Counted from the stretch's first letter, positions 31,815-42,509 are shown. The stretch: DNA of 64,000 nucleotides from Sabellastarte sp. h YS-2021 (GCA_964017235.1 OZ024935.1:31165596-31229595), one strand, 5' to 3'. Made by a program: numbers and translations. Notes: generated by a model not told the origin, from the sequence alone.

Positions 31815-32055
31815 AAATGGCGGTCCTCTGTCATTGGGTCCTATCCCCAGTGGCAGGTTAAAGAACCTCAAGGACGTTGATAAATGGTCATCCTTGAGCC
31901 TCTATCTTCCAGTTAGGGGAATGTGAGTTACTTGTGAGTTGGAGCTGTACCTGTACAGTCGGATTGGTTAAATAGCGCTTTGAGTCCTGTAGTATATGGA
32001 GATATTGCGCTGAGTATAAATACATAATAATAATAATAATAATAATATAATAATA
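31815..32055 (+). mobile_element. LINE/SINE-type 3' tail inserted in the LTR element
   Basis: Plus-strand sequence with AGGTTAAAGAACCTCAAGG, AAATAGCGCTTTGAGTCC and ATTGCGCTGAGTATAAATAC, ending in (AAT)n at 32027-32055. This is the usual form of a short CR1/L2-related 3' tail. It interrupts the minus-strand reading between 'DVVEEPE' and the nuclease linker, so it came after the LTR element. Exact left boundary uncertain. Confidence 0.7.
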
Positions 32056-32850
32056 ATTCTCTGGCTCTTCAACTACATCTGTTGTTGTTGTCTCGGATGT
32101 TTGTTCAGTCTGTATACTGACTTGTAGAGTTGGCCTTGCAACTTCAAAATGTTCCTCACCAATGACATTGATGACGCAAGCGGCAATCCTCCAGTGGAGT
32201 AAGGACTCAATGACATTAGGTGGATCGATGTTTGGTGTCTTTCCAACTGATTCAGGGTGTCTCCACTGATGGAAATCCTGCATCATTTTGCGATCCTCCT
32301 CAGATTCATGAATGGTCATTCCCCTGGTATCCGGGTATATGTGATCCTTCAGAACCTTGTTCATTAGCTCTCCATTGTCATGGCACTTAAGTTGATCCCT
32401 CGCGACTTTAAGAAATTGTTCTAATGAGGCCATTCTTTGTGCTAGTTCCATGTCTGTGCCTGCAAATCCTGCTGGCAAATGCGCTTGTATGACATGGCGT
32501 CTCATATGTGATTGTTCTTCTCTGCACGATTTAATAGGACATTGCGGACGACGCTTTCTTTTCGGTGCAGGCTTTGGTGTTTGAGACGGATTTGGCCTCT
32601 TTTGAACATCCTGTTCCTGAACATTCGATCTGCTCGAGTCCTTTTCATGTTTGTCAGACAGCTTACTCGTCGGCTTCGAGTACTGTTGATGTTTTGGGGC
32701 CTGTTTCCATTTACTAGACCCTTTCTTTGATCTGACCGTCTGCCAGGCATATTGACTTTTCCTATAACGTTCCTGGCGCCTGGGAGGTGATACTGCCCTG
32801 GTTTGAGCAGGCCTGTTTGTGCGTCTTAATTCGGCTTCCTCCTTGGGCAA
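32056..32850 (-). pseudogene. C2H2 finger-containing middle region of the LTR element product
   Basis: Open minus-strand frame reading from 32850 (no ATG; likely joined to the upstream frame by a shift) to the inserted tail. First comes a Lys/Arg/Gln/Ser-rich basic stretch of about 90 residues. Then 'RPQCPIKSCREEQSHMRRHV' followed by 'IQAHLP' (about 32470-32545), a C2H2-like zinc finger. A helical region with 'LEQFLKVARDQLKC' and 'IHESEEDRKMMQDFHQWRHP' follows, then 'LHWRIAACVINVIGEEHF'. I know no family for the helical part. It sits between the gag-like knuckle and the TatD domain, apparently in one ancestral ORF. Confidence 0.65.
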
Positions 32851-33077
32851 TCGCGTGAAAAATGTCCTTTTTCCCCATACTCATAACAAGCCATTTGACT
32901 AATACTGGGTTGCTGTGTTCTGGTTGGTGAACGATTCAGTCCACGAACTAATTCACTCAAAGTCTTCTCCAGTCGGTCTATTTTATTCTCCATAGATTGC
33001 TGGTCAGCAAACTGTACCTTGGGCTTGATATCGGTACTTCTGGGTTGAGTTAACTGTCTAAATTTGGCGCCTTCCAC
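32826..33077 (-). pseudogene. Gag-like segment with CCHC knuckle, one Cys lost
   Basis: Minus-strand frame with 'MENKIDRLEKTLSELVRGLN', a short coiled coil, followed by 'MACYEYGEKGHFSRDCPRRK'. The last part is a retroviral-type zinc knuckle CX2CX4HX4C in which the second Cys is Tyr. A stop follows at 32826-32828, and the downstream frame overlaps it (32850). No capsid fold can be recognised upstream, so the gag is short or decayed. Nucleic-acid binding and RNA packaging are inferred from the knuckle. Confidence 0.65.
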
Positions 33078-34139
33078 TTGTCAACCGTCACCACATGCAA
33101 CTTGACTATTCAATCACAATTTGTTATTTTAATCAAAAATTGATGCACGAATCAGCTGATTTCAATTTTTCATGCAAATCAATTCCAAAATTCACTCAGC
33201 AATAAGCACTGATTGATCTTACTTATATATTAGTATGTACTGAATTCACAGTACGATTTTATGCAATATGCAAAATATTCAATAATAATAATTTTCAATA
33301 TAGTTTCAATACAAAATCTATACTGTTCAAAATAAATTCAATATCGACAGCTCAGAAATTACACAATATTAATGTAATTGAACTATGACCAATCTGTCGT
33401 CACAGTTACTATTTATTTTATTATTTTTTTCAAGAAAATACTGTCGACAAATTACTGTTCTAATTACTAACAGTAACAGTATCAATAAATATTCAAATAA
33501 ACTAGAAATGTCAGTCGACAAACTAGCTGCCAGAAATTAATTCAAAATATGAACCAAATTACTGATTCACTTTAATTCAATAATTCACACACACGGTATG
33601 AATAAAAAATTAATTCACACAGGAGCTATATGTGTGACAGTGAGAAATGTCAAAATCGACACTAATTCTATTTTATTTCCAAAGAACCTGAACTACCAAC
33701 AACAGTAATTCAGAATAAATTCAATTACAAATAGTTCACACTATATCAGCATGAATATGAATTACAATAACAACAGTAAGTATTGCAATATCACTCACTG
33801 TAAATATATATATATTTTTTAATTATTTTCCAAAAAATTCACACCAAAGTATGAATAAAATAAACAGTAAGTATGAATTTTAATAATAACTCACTGTATT
33901 TTCAACTTCAGTATCAAATATCACACATATAATATTTATCTGCTACTGACAGAGTTGATGAACAGAGTTTTACCACTATTTAAAACTACCAAATCACGGT
34001 AATTTAATGTGTGAATTACCGCGAAATGTCGCTAAACAAGTCAGTTAAATATATTTCTAACTACTATCAACTCTGTTACATAATATTTTTAAAGTGACAA
34101 TATGGCTACCAGTGTAAATAGGTCACAAATCCGTGCCAA
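33078..34139 (-). other. AT-rich leader of the LTR element
   Basis: About 1 kb with no ORF, rich in AATTCA/TGAATT and ACAGTAA motifs. It lies between the 5' LTR and the gag-like segment, where a long packaging leader would be expected. Confidence 0.5.
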
Positions 34140-34156
34140 TTTATTTCTGGTACCAG
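34140..34156 (-). promoter_or_regulatory. tRNA primer-binding-site-like sequence
   Basis: On the minus strand, one or two bases after the ...ACTTCA end of the 5' LTR comes TGGTACCAGAAAT. Beginning with TGG (complement of tRNA CCA) at this place is typical; the sequence resembles initiator-Met sites (TGGTANCAGA), with differences. Confidence 0.55.
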
Positions 34157-34413
34157 TGAAGTAAAACTGCCACTTACCCTGCTTTATAACAGGATCTAAA
34201 CTATCTGCACACAGTAGTTCTGTTGATTCACTGTAAATACCTGGACTGTGCTTTATAAAACACAGTCCAGATGTCTCTCCAGTTGAATTTGTGACAATAT
34301 TTATATTTGCTTCTTGTCTTCTCGAATTCAAACCAAAGAGTGCCTACTTCCGGTACTCACGTCTTTAAGCTGGTCCCCGATCTTCGGTGACTGCTAAACC
34401 CCGGATCACCACA
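34157..34413 (-). repeat. 5' LTR (right copy)
   Basis: 257 bp; on the minus strand starts TGTGGTGATCCGGGGTTTAG and ends TTTTACTTCA. Contains TATAAAGC (minus; near 34180-34190), a possible promoter element. CTGT follows on the plus strand at 34414-34417. Confidence 0.9.
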
Positions 34414-34647
34414 CTGTCATGGAGTGAGGCCAGGGTACTTGAGCAGGACATGCCAGCAATTGTTTAAAGATAAGACAGTTTGTGCACAGGGTTGGTCTGG
34501 AAGGGTCAAGGACAAGACTGTTTTATTGTGGGTAGAGCCAGGGTCAGGATGGAAAGACGTGGAGAGTCGGTGAAACCGACCCTTAAAGTAGAGTCGAGAA
34601 ACTATAATCAAACCCAAAACAAACCAAACTGTACCTAGAATTGTGGA

Positions 34648-34671
34648 GAGTCAGCCCTAGCGGAGCACCCA
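34648..34671 (-). repeat. Unpaired Harbinger-like right terminal repeat
   Basis: GTCAGCCCTAGCGGAGCACC then CA, followed by TAA. It is of the same type as the MITE TIRs (GGAGCTGACC), but its left partner is not adjacent. It is best explained as the right end of Harbinger-4. Confidence 0.6.
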
Positions 34672-34674
34672 TAA

Positions 34675-35584
34675 GTTACAATTAATGAATTTGTTCATTT
34701 CACAAAATGGGCACGTCAGTTGCCGATTGGATTGGGGTTAACATGTACATAACTTAAATAAATATACATAAATATTAAACCATACTGACCTAGAAAATCC
34801 CTTGACTATCCCCTGTGTCAATTTTTCTTAGCTCAGTGCTCTGCCTTTCCTCTCGCGTGGAAGATATTGCGCCTGTAAAACAGTAGTTGAAATCAGGTAA
34901 TTTATCCAAATGTTTCAGAAACATTGAACACATAGAATAACTATTCAAAAACGAATACCAGTGACTTAAACACTTGAAAGTCCTGAAAATTATCTATTAC
35001 AATCCCTTCATCGACCGAGACAACAAACAGACGCCACGTCAGCCAACATGATCAATTTATATATATATGCATGTTTGAAGGTGTTTTAACTCTATAAAGG
35101 AACTGAGTCATTGATTTGGTATTTCAAAATTTCCCCATCTATAAATACCCTCTTTCATATTTTTTTATCCAAATTGTGGTACTTGTGGTGTTATTGGCAA
35201 CAAAATAAGTGCAAGGAATCAGTCATAGTGAGCGTAATTCAAGAAGCATGGCGATGAAGTATGGTTAAGAAGTATTAATGTCTTTTTTTGTTTTGCTTTT
35301 TTTGTTCGAGTTTATTTCATGAAACCCATTATTACCCACCACGTGTGTTAAATTTTACAGTATAGTGTTTCACTTCCTCTCAGGAAACTGCCTTAAAACA
35401 ATTTTTAAACATAAACTGGATACAAAGCCTGAATTTCAACGTTTATTAATTGGATTTTAAGCCATGAACCACTATGCTCAAACAATAAACATCTTACCTT
35501 TCAAGTTATCTTGCCCAGATTTAACAACATCAGTAAATGATCGAGGTATCTTGATAGTGCTGTTACTATGTGGGTGATGTTTCT
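34675..35584. other. Gene-free sequence after the nest
   Basis: AT-rich; no gene, RNA or repeat recognised apart from ordinary homopolymer runs. Confidence 0.5.
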
Positions 35585-36560
35585 ATAAACCCAGGTCACA
35601 CTAAACTTGGCTTGCTTAATGTGCGATCCACTAGTAACAAGGGTCTTTTCTTGCCGAACAACATCTTCACTTGAATTGTACATCCTTGGGCTCATTGAAA
35701 CTCGTGCTACTGCTATATAATTTTAAATCTGTCTAGGTTTTCCCCACAGGTTGTGGTTGGGATGGTGTTGCTTTTTTCAATAATTGACTTGCCTTTCTAT
35801 TAGTTTTTTATAAATGTTGTGTCTGCATGTTTCTTGATCAAGCATTATCATTGGCATATTTTTATCACTAATAGATTCATGTACAGCCCCCTTTTTGATG
35901 TTCAGTGGTGATCTTAATGTTTATGTGAACATCCCTGGCAGTGACAGTACAAAGTTCAATTCCCCCCCCCCCCCCCCGCAACACATGCAAGCAATCAATG
36001 TCAATATGACAAGTTTCAGGACTGATATTATTGAGGTCTCTCCGAAAACTCCAACAAAAACTACGTGTGAACAGTAGTAATAGTACATGAATGATCTGTT
36101 TGTTCTATATGACAAGCATGCTCCACTTATATTGAGGTCCCCCCGAAAAGGAATGGCTTTCCGTATCTTAACACAAGGCAAAGTAAACAGATTATGACCT
36201 GGTCATCAAATTGCAAGGTGTAACCGAACAACAAAGAAGGACAAGTCAGACAGAAAGCTTAACTGTGACCAGGACCATAATTCAAGACAGTCAAGGCATG
36301 GGCTGCATAAAGCACTGCACAGTGTTTCCTGTGCAATACCTAGCAACTCATCAATTAAAAAGACACTGGCTGGCTAGATGACTGGTCTGACAAAATTCTA
36401 AAGGTTTCAGATTATTTCATTCTGTAGATCTAGATAGTACTGCATGACCTTGTATTATTCCAGTCAAATCCATTTGCCCGTATCTCTGAGGAAGAGATCC
36501 ATAACATTATCAGTAAATATACCACAACCTGTCAGCTTGATCGTCAGACAGAAATTCATG
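35585..36560 (+). pseudogene. Second CR1/L2-type LINE fragment (endonuclease to RT start)
   Basis: Reading in several frames shows 'TKLGLLNVRSTSNKGLFL' (about 35598-35655), the same start as the LINE at 1290 ('LTLGVLNTRSVKNKG'). 'SGDLNVYVNIPGSDSTKF' follows (about 35900-35955), the GDFN/H endonuclease block. 'LYDKHAPLILRSPRKG' (about 36100-36150) and 'NPFARISEEEIHNIISKYTT' (about 36468-36525), the link to the RT, come next. Stops are frequent and no YADD follows. A run of 16 C (35962-35977) interrupts it. It is old and dead. Confidence 0.75.
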
Positions 36561-38929
36561 TTAGAGAATGGCAAAATATCCTCCCCATCTTCTAATAAAA
36601 ATGACCGCACAAAAGCATTTAGATGCATGACCCGAAGGCTTCTGGGACAAATGAGAAAAGTCAATTCAATTTACCCTGCATATTACACTTAGAAATGGCT
36701 AACATTCTAGTTGCTGTGAGGACATGGTGTGTAGGGTCTCGTAAGGTAGGTCTATATCCTGATATGTTGCAATGACCAGGAAGTAATGTCTGAAACTCTG
36801 AAAAGACTACAGATTTAACAATGACCAAAACGACCAAAAATGTTGTATATAAGAGCAAGCGTGTGTAAGAAGAACCCTCACGCACGAGTATTGTCCAAAT
36901 CATAAAAAAATCTAGATTCAAAACCCACAGCTGGATCCAGATCATCTTTGAGGAAGGCCAAACCACAGGTAAAATCCACCTTGTGTGAACCTATAACTCA
37001 AATCCAGCACATAGTTTGCAAGACAAACAGAGTTAATAACAATACATATTTAAGTCAGGAGAAAAATACTGATATTTTTTCCAGATGAAGCATTCTACAT
37101 AACTCAATATCAGATTTGGCAGTGTTTTCCAACATCCTCAGATGATCCAGGTTCATGCAAAAATTTGTAATTAACTGGAATATTTGATTTTCAGGCTGCA
37201 TAACTCCATATTCGGGTGGTTCACACACTCATTTGTAGCTAGCCCTCATAGAATGTTTAGAATGGATTTTGTTATAACCTGGAGATAATGACAAGTATAT
37301 AATTACAAACCAGAATATCCATTGCTCAGCCCTGTTTGGCTTTTTGTCCAAGTTGAAACAGATAACTATAGTAATTATATTGCCACATTGCACCAAATTA
37401 TACCAACTACTAGTGAGATTATATCAATATAATCAATAATTATGTGATCAATAATTACTTGACAATAAAATACATTTTTCCAAATAAAAAAAAATCCAGC
37501 AATAGAAATCACTGCTCAACAAAAGACCTGTACTAATGAAATTTTTTTGTTATTGTTTCTCATTGATAAACTCAACACAAAGAAGCCATTTCAGCCAATA
37601 GGATTGTGACACTAATTGTATCTATTTTGTTAAAAGTCTTCGATAAAAAAAAACAAACATTCAAAAAGTCATTCCCTTAGTATTTTAAAATTTTGACATC
37701 TATAAACACTTCTGTAACAATTTTTATTTAATTTGTGCTATTTAAAATATAGACAATTTTGGTTTGATAGATTTGGAAAGGTGTTAGTAAAATGCATAAT
37801 ACAGGTTTAACTTTATTGATGTTACTTCATACCTCTTTCTACCTCTCAAGCTTGACTGAGTCAAAATAATACTCATTTAAGTCTGTCACCTACCGATAGT
37901 AAATTGGAAAACATGGCTTTGTTGTGATTCTGTGACACCTACAGCTTTAGTTATTTGATCAACTTTCTTCACTAATCATTGAAGCTACTTGCATACATGG
38001 GTTACATATATTTTGTGATCAATATCTCTTTGATAAACAACACTTCTATTTGCTCTTTACAATAAAACAAATATCATAATGCTGAATTGATGATTGGAAA
38101 TATATATGATTTAGTTCTAATTACTGCAACGTGTATATATATATAGGTATACAAAACCTGCTTATTTTGGTGTTCTTGAAGTTGTATGTTCACATTATGA
38201 ATTACTATTTATTTGAAAATCATCAATGAAATAAATTGGAGAGCAAAGTTGTGACAGGAAATAACAAAAGTTTTCAAATTAACTTGGATAAATTTGGATG
38301 GATAAACTGAACAAAGTAAAGAGATTGCTTGGAAGGGAAGTGTGCAGAATAAAATTCAGTAAATAAATAAATTGATTGGTTTATACCCAGGTTACACCTT
38401 TTCATGCTGGGGTCACAAGCTATAAATGGACGGGTTTGGGTTCCACACAATTCAGTGGGATTTGCATCTGTTTAGGACATCCCTGTCACAACAGGAACAG
38501 GATTCTTGTTTGGGATTGCCTTTTTTAAATATTTGAAAATCTCACACTGGTCTAGGAAAGCCATACTTAAGTGTATAAGTTGCTTATTCTACAAATTGCA
38601 TTAGATAGATACGAGGTCTCTGTTTAGAACCATAAGACGAGATTGTCAATTGCAAAGCAAATATGCACAGAATGGTTTAACCTTGGCGTTACTAATTCAT
38701 CTCTAAAACAAGCACTGAACTAAATAATTTGTTACGATCAGATTTGTTTCTTTGAACAGTTAACTCCAACATAAAACATTAGTGGATTGTCCAGCTGCTA
38801 ATTAAAAATAAAGTTGAATACTTATACTTTCCATTGTGTGGGATATAGTTATGTCGTGTATGATTTACACAGCTGTATATTTGATGTTCTATAATTATAT
38901 TATTTTTCCATTTAATCTTAACTTATCTT
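36561..38929. other. AT-rich gene-free sequence
   Basis: No convincing ORF, RNA gene or element is seen. Short TATATA runs occur near 38140. Confidence 0.5.
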
Positions 38930-39082
38930 ACTTATTTCATACCAACAGTTGACCTAATATGTTACAAAACGGTGCTCAGAATTTTGACAAGATTTCAGGG
39001 TGATACAAAATGAGTTGATAATACAAAATAAGCTGCAATATAGACAACTGTTTTGTATCACAGAGTTATTTTGTATTATCAG
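38930..39082 (+). repeat. Left arm of a 2.2-kb-spaced inverted repeat
   Basis: About 150 bp that matches the complement of 41046-41192 (shared phrases CAGAATTTTGACAAGATTTC, TATAGACAACT.GTTTTGTATCA and ACTTATTTCATACCA). Copies of an ATACAAAATAA motif recur in both arms. Confidence 0.82.
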
Positions 39083-40030
39083 GTTATGAAACTCCAGACT
39101 GTGTAAGAAAATTTGTTTTGTAAACTGTGGGACTCTTTGTTTATTCATTATTTTATGTTACATTAAGACGTTTGCATAGATTACACTAAAACATAGATCA
39201 TAAGTTAGAAAATACATCCACATTGTTATAATTTTCAAATATTTGCCTCTTATTAGCCATTCCATGAAAAACTATGCAATTTTCCTTTCATGTGTAGCCA
39301 TTCCTATTGCAAATTGAAGATCCTAGGACATCTAAAAATGTCTGGGTAGAATTATGTGAAGCTGAGTTTGATTGGTTTAATGTTAAGAATATTTTAGAAA
39401 TAATATTAATGAACGATTTTTTCTGGCATATTATGATTTTGTCACAATGATATTTCGTGTATTATTTTCTTTATAAGGGGTTTGTAAAGTTGCATTTAAT
39501 TCACCAGCGTCATTGAAAATAATAAGAATATTACAGTATGGATTACAACAGTATTTCCTAAGTATTCAGAAAGGCACATGAATATCTCGTTTTTATAAAA
39601 GTATAGCAATTGTAACACAACTATATAATATGAACTTGTCAATCAGGAATTTTTCAGGCCATTTGACCTGAAAGAGTTTTATTATCAAGGACAATAACAT
39701 TTATTCTATGATCATTTTGTGGTTGAATTTGTTTGCGTACAAGTTAAAACTTGACATTATATTTTCATCCTTTTCATGCAATTTTCAAGATAATAAGAAT
39801 TGGAAGTTGCACAGAAGAAATGGAAAAATTGTATTTATCCCTGAAATTTTAGTACTTACAAAGACTTTGGTAATGAAAATGAAACACAGCCATTCTTGTT
39901 TTCTTTCTGATACCTACAAAAATTCTTAATGCTGTCAATGGATGAACACATTTCTCACCTTCTCTCCTATATTCTATTGAATAATGCTGAGCTGACATGC
40001 GATTACTGTTTGCCTGTTGTCTACAGAATT
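39083..40030. other. Interior of the inverted repeat, no gene
   Basis: AT-rich; the short open frame at 39708-39929 has no recognisable features. Confidence 0.45.
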
Positions 40031-40130
40031 GGACATTTTACATAATAGAATTGCAAGTATTGTTGTCACCCATGGTGTCAGGACATTTTACATAATAGAA
40101 TTGCAAGTATTGTTGTCACCCATGGTGTCA
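40031..40130 (+). repeat. Perfect 50-bp tandem duplication
   Basis: 40031-40080 and 40081-40130 are identical (GGACATTTTACATAATAGAA ... CATGGTGTCA). No difference at all, so it is recent or an assembly artefact. Confidence 0.95.
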
Positions 40131-40565
40131 GGCTGGGCAGTTGGGCGGTCTCTCAGCCAAGTGGGAGGGCTGGTTCAGTATTAACTTGTCCCTGCTGTAT
40201 CTCATAAACCATAAGGGGTAGGATGTTGAGCCTTGATAGAGACATTGAGAGACACTGGTTAGGGGGTGTAGTTGTGCAACATCATAGTATGACTTTGATT
40301 TGACCTTTGACAATGCAGTAGTGACTTTGGGGTTTAAAGTCTTATCTGGCCCATATCTTTCAAACTGTAAAGTGTAGGAGGTTGATACTTGGTAGGGATA
40401 TTGGTTAGGAAGTGTAGGTTAGCAATGTGTAGTTTAAGTTGTTGACCTTTGACCTCGCCATAGCAATGCTGACCTTTATAGTCTTTAGAAAGTTGATACT
40501 TCACATGAACATTGGCTGGGGCCAGGTGTATTGTTCAACTTCATTGTCTTAAATCAGTGCTCCCT
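40131..40565. repeat. Probable interspersed repeat with TTTGACCTTTGACC motifs
   Basis: Two internal near-repeats (about 40200-40320 and 40355-40460), each with TAGGAKGTTGAKMCTTG and TTGACCTTTGACMWYGCMAT. Sequence of this style occurs as dispersed repeats in many invertebrates. Family not named. Confidence 0.5.
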
Positions 40566-41045
40566 ATAACTTTTACTCTGCAATGTTGAACATGAGTATA
40601 ATATTTAGGCAGATGTTTCTTGAGTGTACAAAGTGTACATTTTAATATCTAATCTTATGAAGTTCATTGATTTTCCCAAAGGTTGTGGGATCTGGGCATC
40701 TCTGATGAAATTTTCATCTGGAAACACTACATGTTTGTTGCTACCAGTTGCAGCATTTTAACTTTTTAATGCTTTATTTGATTCAACAAGGGCATTCATA
40801 CTTCCAGAAATATATTCCTGTCCAAGATTTAACACCAAACTGAAATTAAATTATGGATGCAAATATAATTATCAATATACTACTGACCAGTCTAATCAAT
40901 TATATCTCTGTGAAATGTCAGTGCTGAAAATAAGAATTACTATCAGGCAAATGGTAAGTGGACTACAAGATTTAATACAGTAAGGATTAAATTCCTTTGA
41001 GTCCATCCTTTGATGGAGACAAGGCACTGTAAAAAGGTGAATTGA

Positions 41046-41192
41046 AATTACTACAAAATAAGTTAGTGATACAAAACAAGTTGTCTATAGAGCAGTTTAT
41101 TTTGTATTATTGACTGTATCACCCTGAAATCTTGTCAAAATTCTGCCCACCATTTTGTAATATATTAAGTCAACAGCTGGTATGAAATAAGT
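41046..41192 (-). repeat. Right arm of the inverted repeat
   Basis: Complement of 38930-39082 with about one change in eight. It is followed (41193-41370) by more TACAAAATAGGT/ACAAAATAAGTTG repeats. Confidence 0.82.
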
Positions 41193-41370
41193 CAAGCATG
41201 TAATGCAAAATAAGGGAATTTTACTACAAAACAAGTCAGTAACACAAAATATGTCAAAAATTGATACGAGTCAGGTCAGGTAATACAAAATAGGTTCTGA
41301 TGCAAACATAAGTTGTTACATGTCAGGTAATACAAAATAGGTAACTGATACAAAAATAAGTTGTTACACG
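41193..41370. repeat. Degenerate ACAAAATARGT repeats
   Basis: TACAAAATAGG and TAAGTTGTTACA recur about every 30-60 bp (near 41284, 41330, 41352). They are likely part of the same repeat family as the inverted arms. Confidence 0.6.
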
Positions 41371-41389
41371 CCTTCAACCACATACGAAC

Positions 41390-42415
41390 TTGCAAAACAT
41401 TAAAGTACATTTACGCCATTAAGTCCTACTTGTACTACTACTCTCACAGCTTCTTATGTAATAGCTGAAACTTTTCAAAGCGCTATTGCGCTACTCTAGC
41501 AAGGATTTTAGACATTGTAAATATACAAATAAACTTAGCAATGAAGCTTAACTGTAGTATTTGTTGTTTTAATATGACACTAATGTTTACTAAGAGCCAA
41601 AATCTTGTTATTTGCTGCAGTGTGTGTTATGCCTTACGTTCTTTGTTTTAAACTTATGGCTTAATGTGATAGTTAAAAATTTGTCTAGGAAATAACAGTT
41701 GACATGTTTAATATATTTGGTATTATTTATTGTGTCACATTGTCATGGTCATTGTCCATAGTCCTTAGAATAACTATTCTTTCTTGGATGTACATCATTA
41801 ACAACAACATCATTAACAAAAAATTGATAAACAGTTACTTTAGAATTGTAATTAGGTAATTGTCAATCATCAGTAAATCTTTACGTCAAAGTCAACATTT
41901 TATATAAGTGTTGTGATTTTAAAACAGTTAATTTGGATCAGCTTTTGCTCAATTTGCCTGTAGTTTTTGAGTCTATACATTTCTTTACTCTATAGTTTCT
42001 GTCTCTGATCATTCATTCTCTTTGTCATCCTAGTTTCTTTTGTATTTTCCCCTGATCTGCTTCAATGACATCTGCAACGTTATCCTCATACAATTTATCA
42101 GTGTGTGATTTTTGTGAAATCATATATGCCATTTCATTATGTCAATCATTATCTGATTTATTCCTAGGACAGCCACTAGACCAGATGTCTCTTTTCAAAG
42201 CTGTACTTTTATTAATTTAAGAGATTTTGTTGACTTGGCTGTTCTTCATCAGAATCTGTGTGGTATTGGTTGCATGAATTGTCTTCAGTTCGGCTTTGTT
42301 TTCATTTGGACGTTGTTTCAACTTGATTCAGGTGCCAAAGGCTCCATGTGGATGTCAGGGTACAACCAACTATGTCTATGAGTTGTTGCATCATTGCATT
42401 TCTCTATCCTGAACA
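41390..42415. repeat. Diverged ~1 kb duplication, copy B (pairs with 13430-14480)
   Basis: Same orientation as copy A, 28 kb away. It ends shortly after the point that corresponds to the stop of the minus-strand membrane ORF in copy A (GGTATGAGTGGTGG against TCTATGAGTTGTTG). The rest of that ORF is absent here, so this may be the stranded 3' flank of a lost paralogue. Confidence 0.72.
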
Positions 42416-42459
42416 AAAAGTGGTTATGAAGGAACATATCACTTCTGGAAATTTGAGTA

Positions 42460-42509
42460 CTAAGTAACTATTTAAGAACAATTTCTAAGTAACTATTTAA
42501 GAACAATTT
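42460..42509 (+). repeat. 25-bp tandem duplication
   Basis: Two identical units CTAAGTAACTATTTAAGAAC plus AATTT. Confidence 0.9.

Larger units (their letters stand above)
29697..34413 (-). mobile_element. LTR element carrying a TATDN2-like nuclease; no RT seen
   Basis: 4.7 kb between two direct repeats that begin TG and end CA when read on the minus strand (TGTGGTGATC...TTTTACTTCA). A 4-bp CTGT duplication flanks them exactly (29693-29696 and 34414-34417). Minus-strand order: 5' LTR (34157-34413), PBS-like site, about 1 kb AT-rich leader, gag-like CCHC segment, C2H2-type finger, linker, TatD nuclease, AT-rich 3' part, purine tract, 3' LTR (29697-29966). No protease, RT, RNase H or integrase can be found, so it would depend on another element. 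The coding region has several frameshifts and a later LINE-tail insertion. It sits in the right part of Harbinger-4. Confidence 0.82.
15634..34671. mobile_element. Harbinger-4: old Harbinger split by four later insertions (inferred)
   Basis: Pieces of one Harbinger can be ordered across 19 kb: a left TIR-like end (15634-15708), transposase (21023-21657 and 26386-26690), a charged partner-gene remnant (about 27640-27860, minus), and a right TIR-like end (34648-34671) followed by TAA. Removing Harbinger-2, Harbinger-3, the MITE and the LTR element leaves about 3.2 kb. The distance from the partner start to the right end is then about 800 bp, as in Harbinger-3. The interruption by Harbinger-3 is direct: the transposase frame resumes across it. 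The left TIR and its target duplication (AAA against TAA) are weak, so the outer boundaries are a hypothesis. Confidence 0.55.

Noticed and set aside
31432..31815. Plus-strand 127-codon ORF opposite the nuclease linker
   Set aside because: It is the antisense reading of the Ser/Thr/Asp-rich linker of the minus-strand product.
28145..34671. A single Harbinger from 28145 to 34671 interrupted by the LTR element
   Set aside because: The left TIR at 28145 matches the right end at 29432 far better than that at 34671, and both 28145 and 29432 have TAA flanks.
35962..35977. Poly-C run as a regulatory element
   Set aside because: A homopolymer in a dead LINE fragment; no supporting context.
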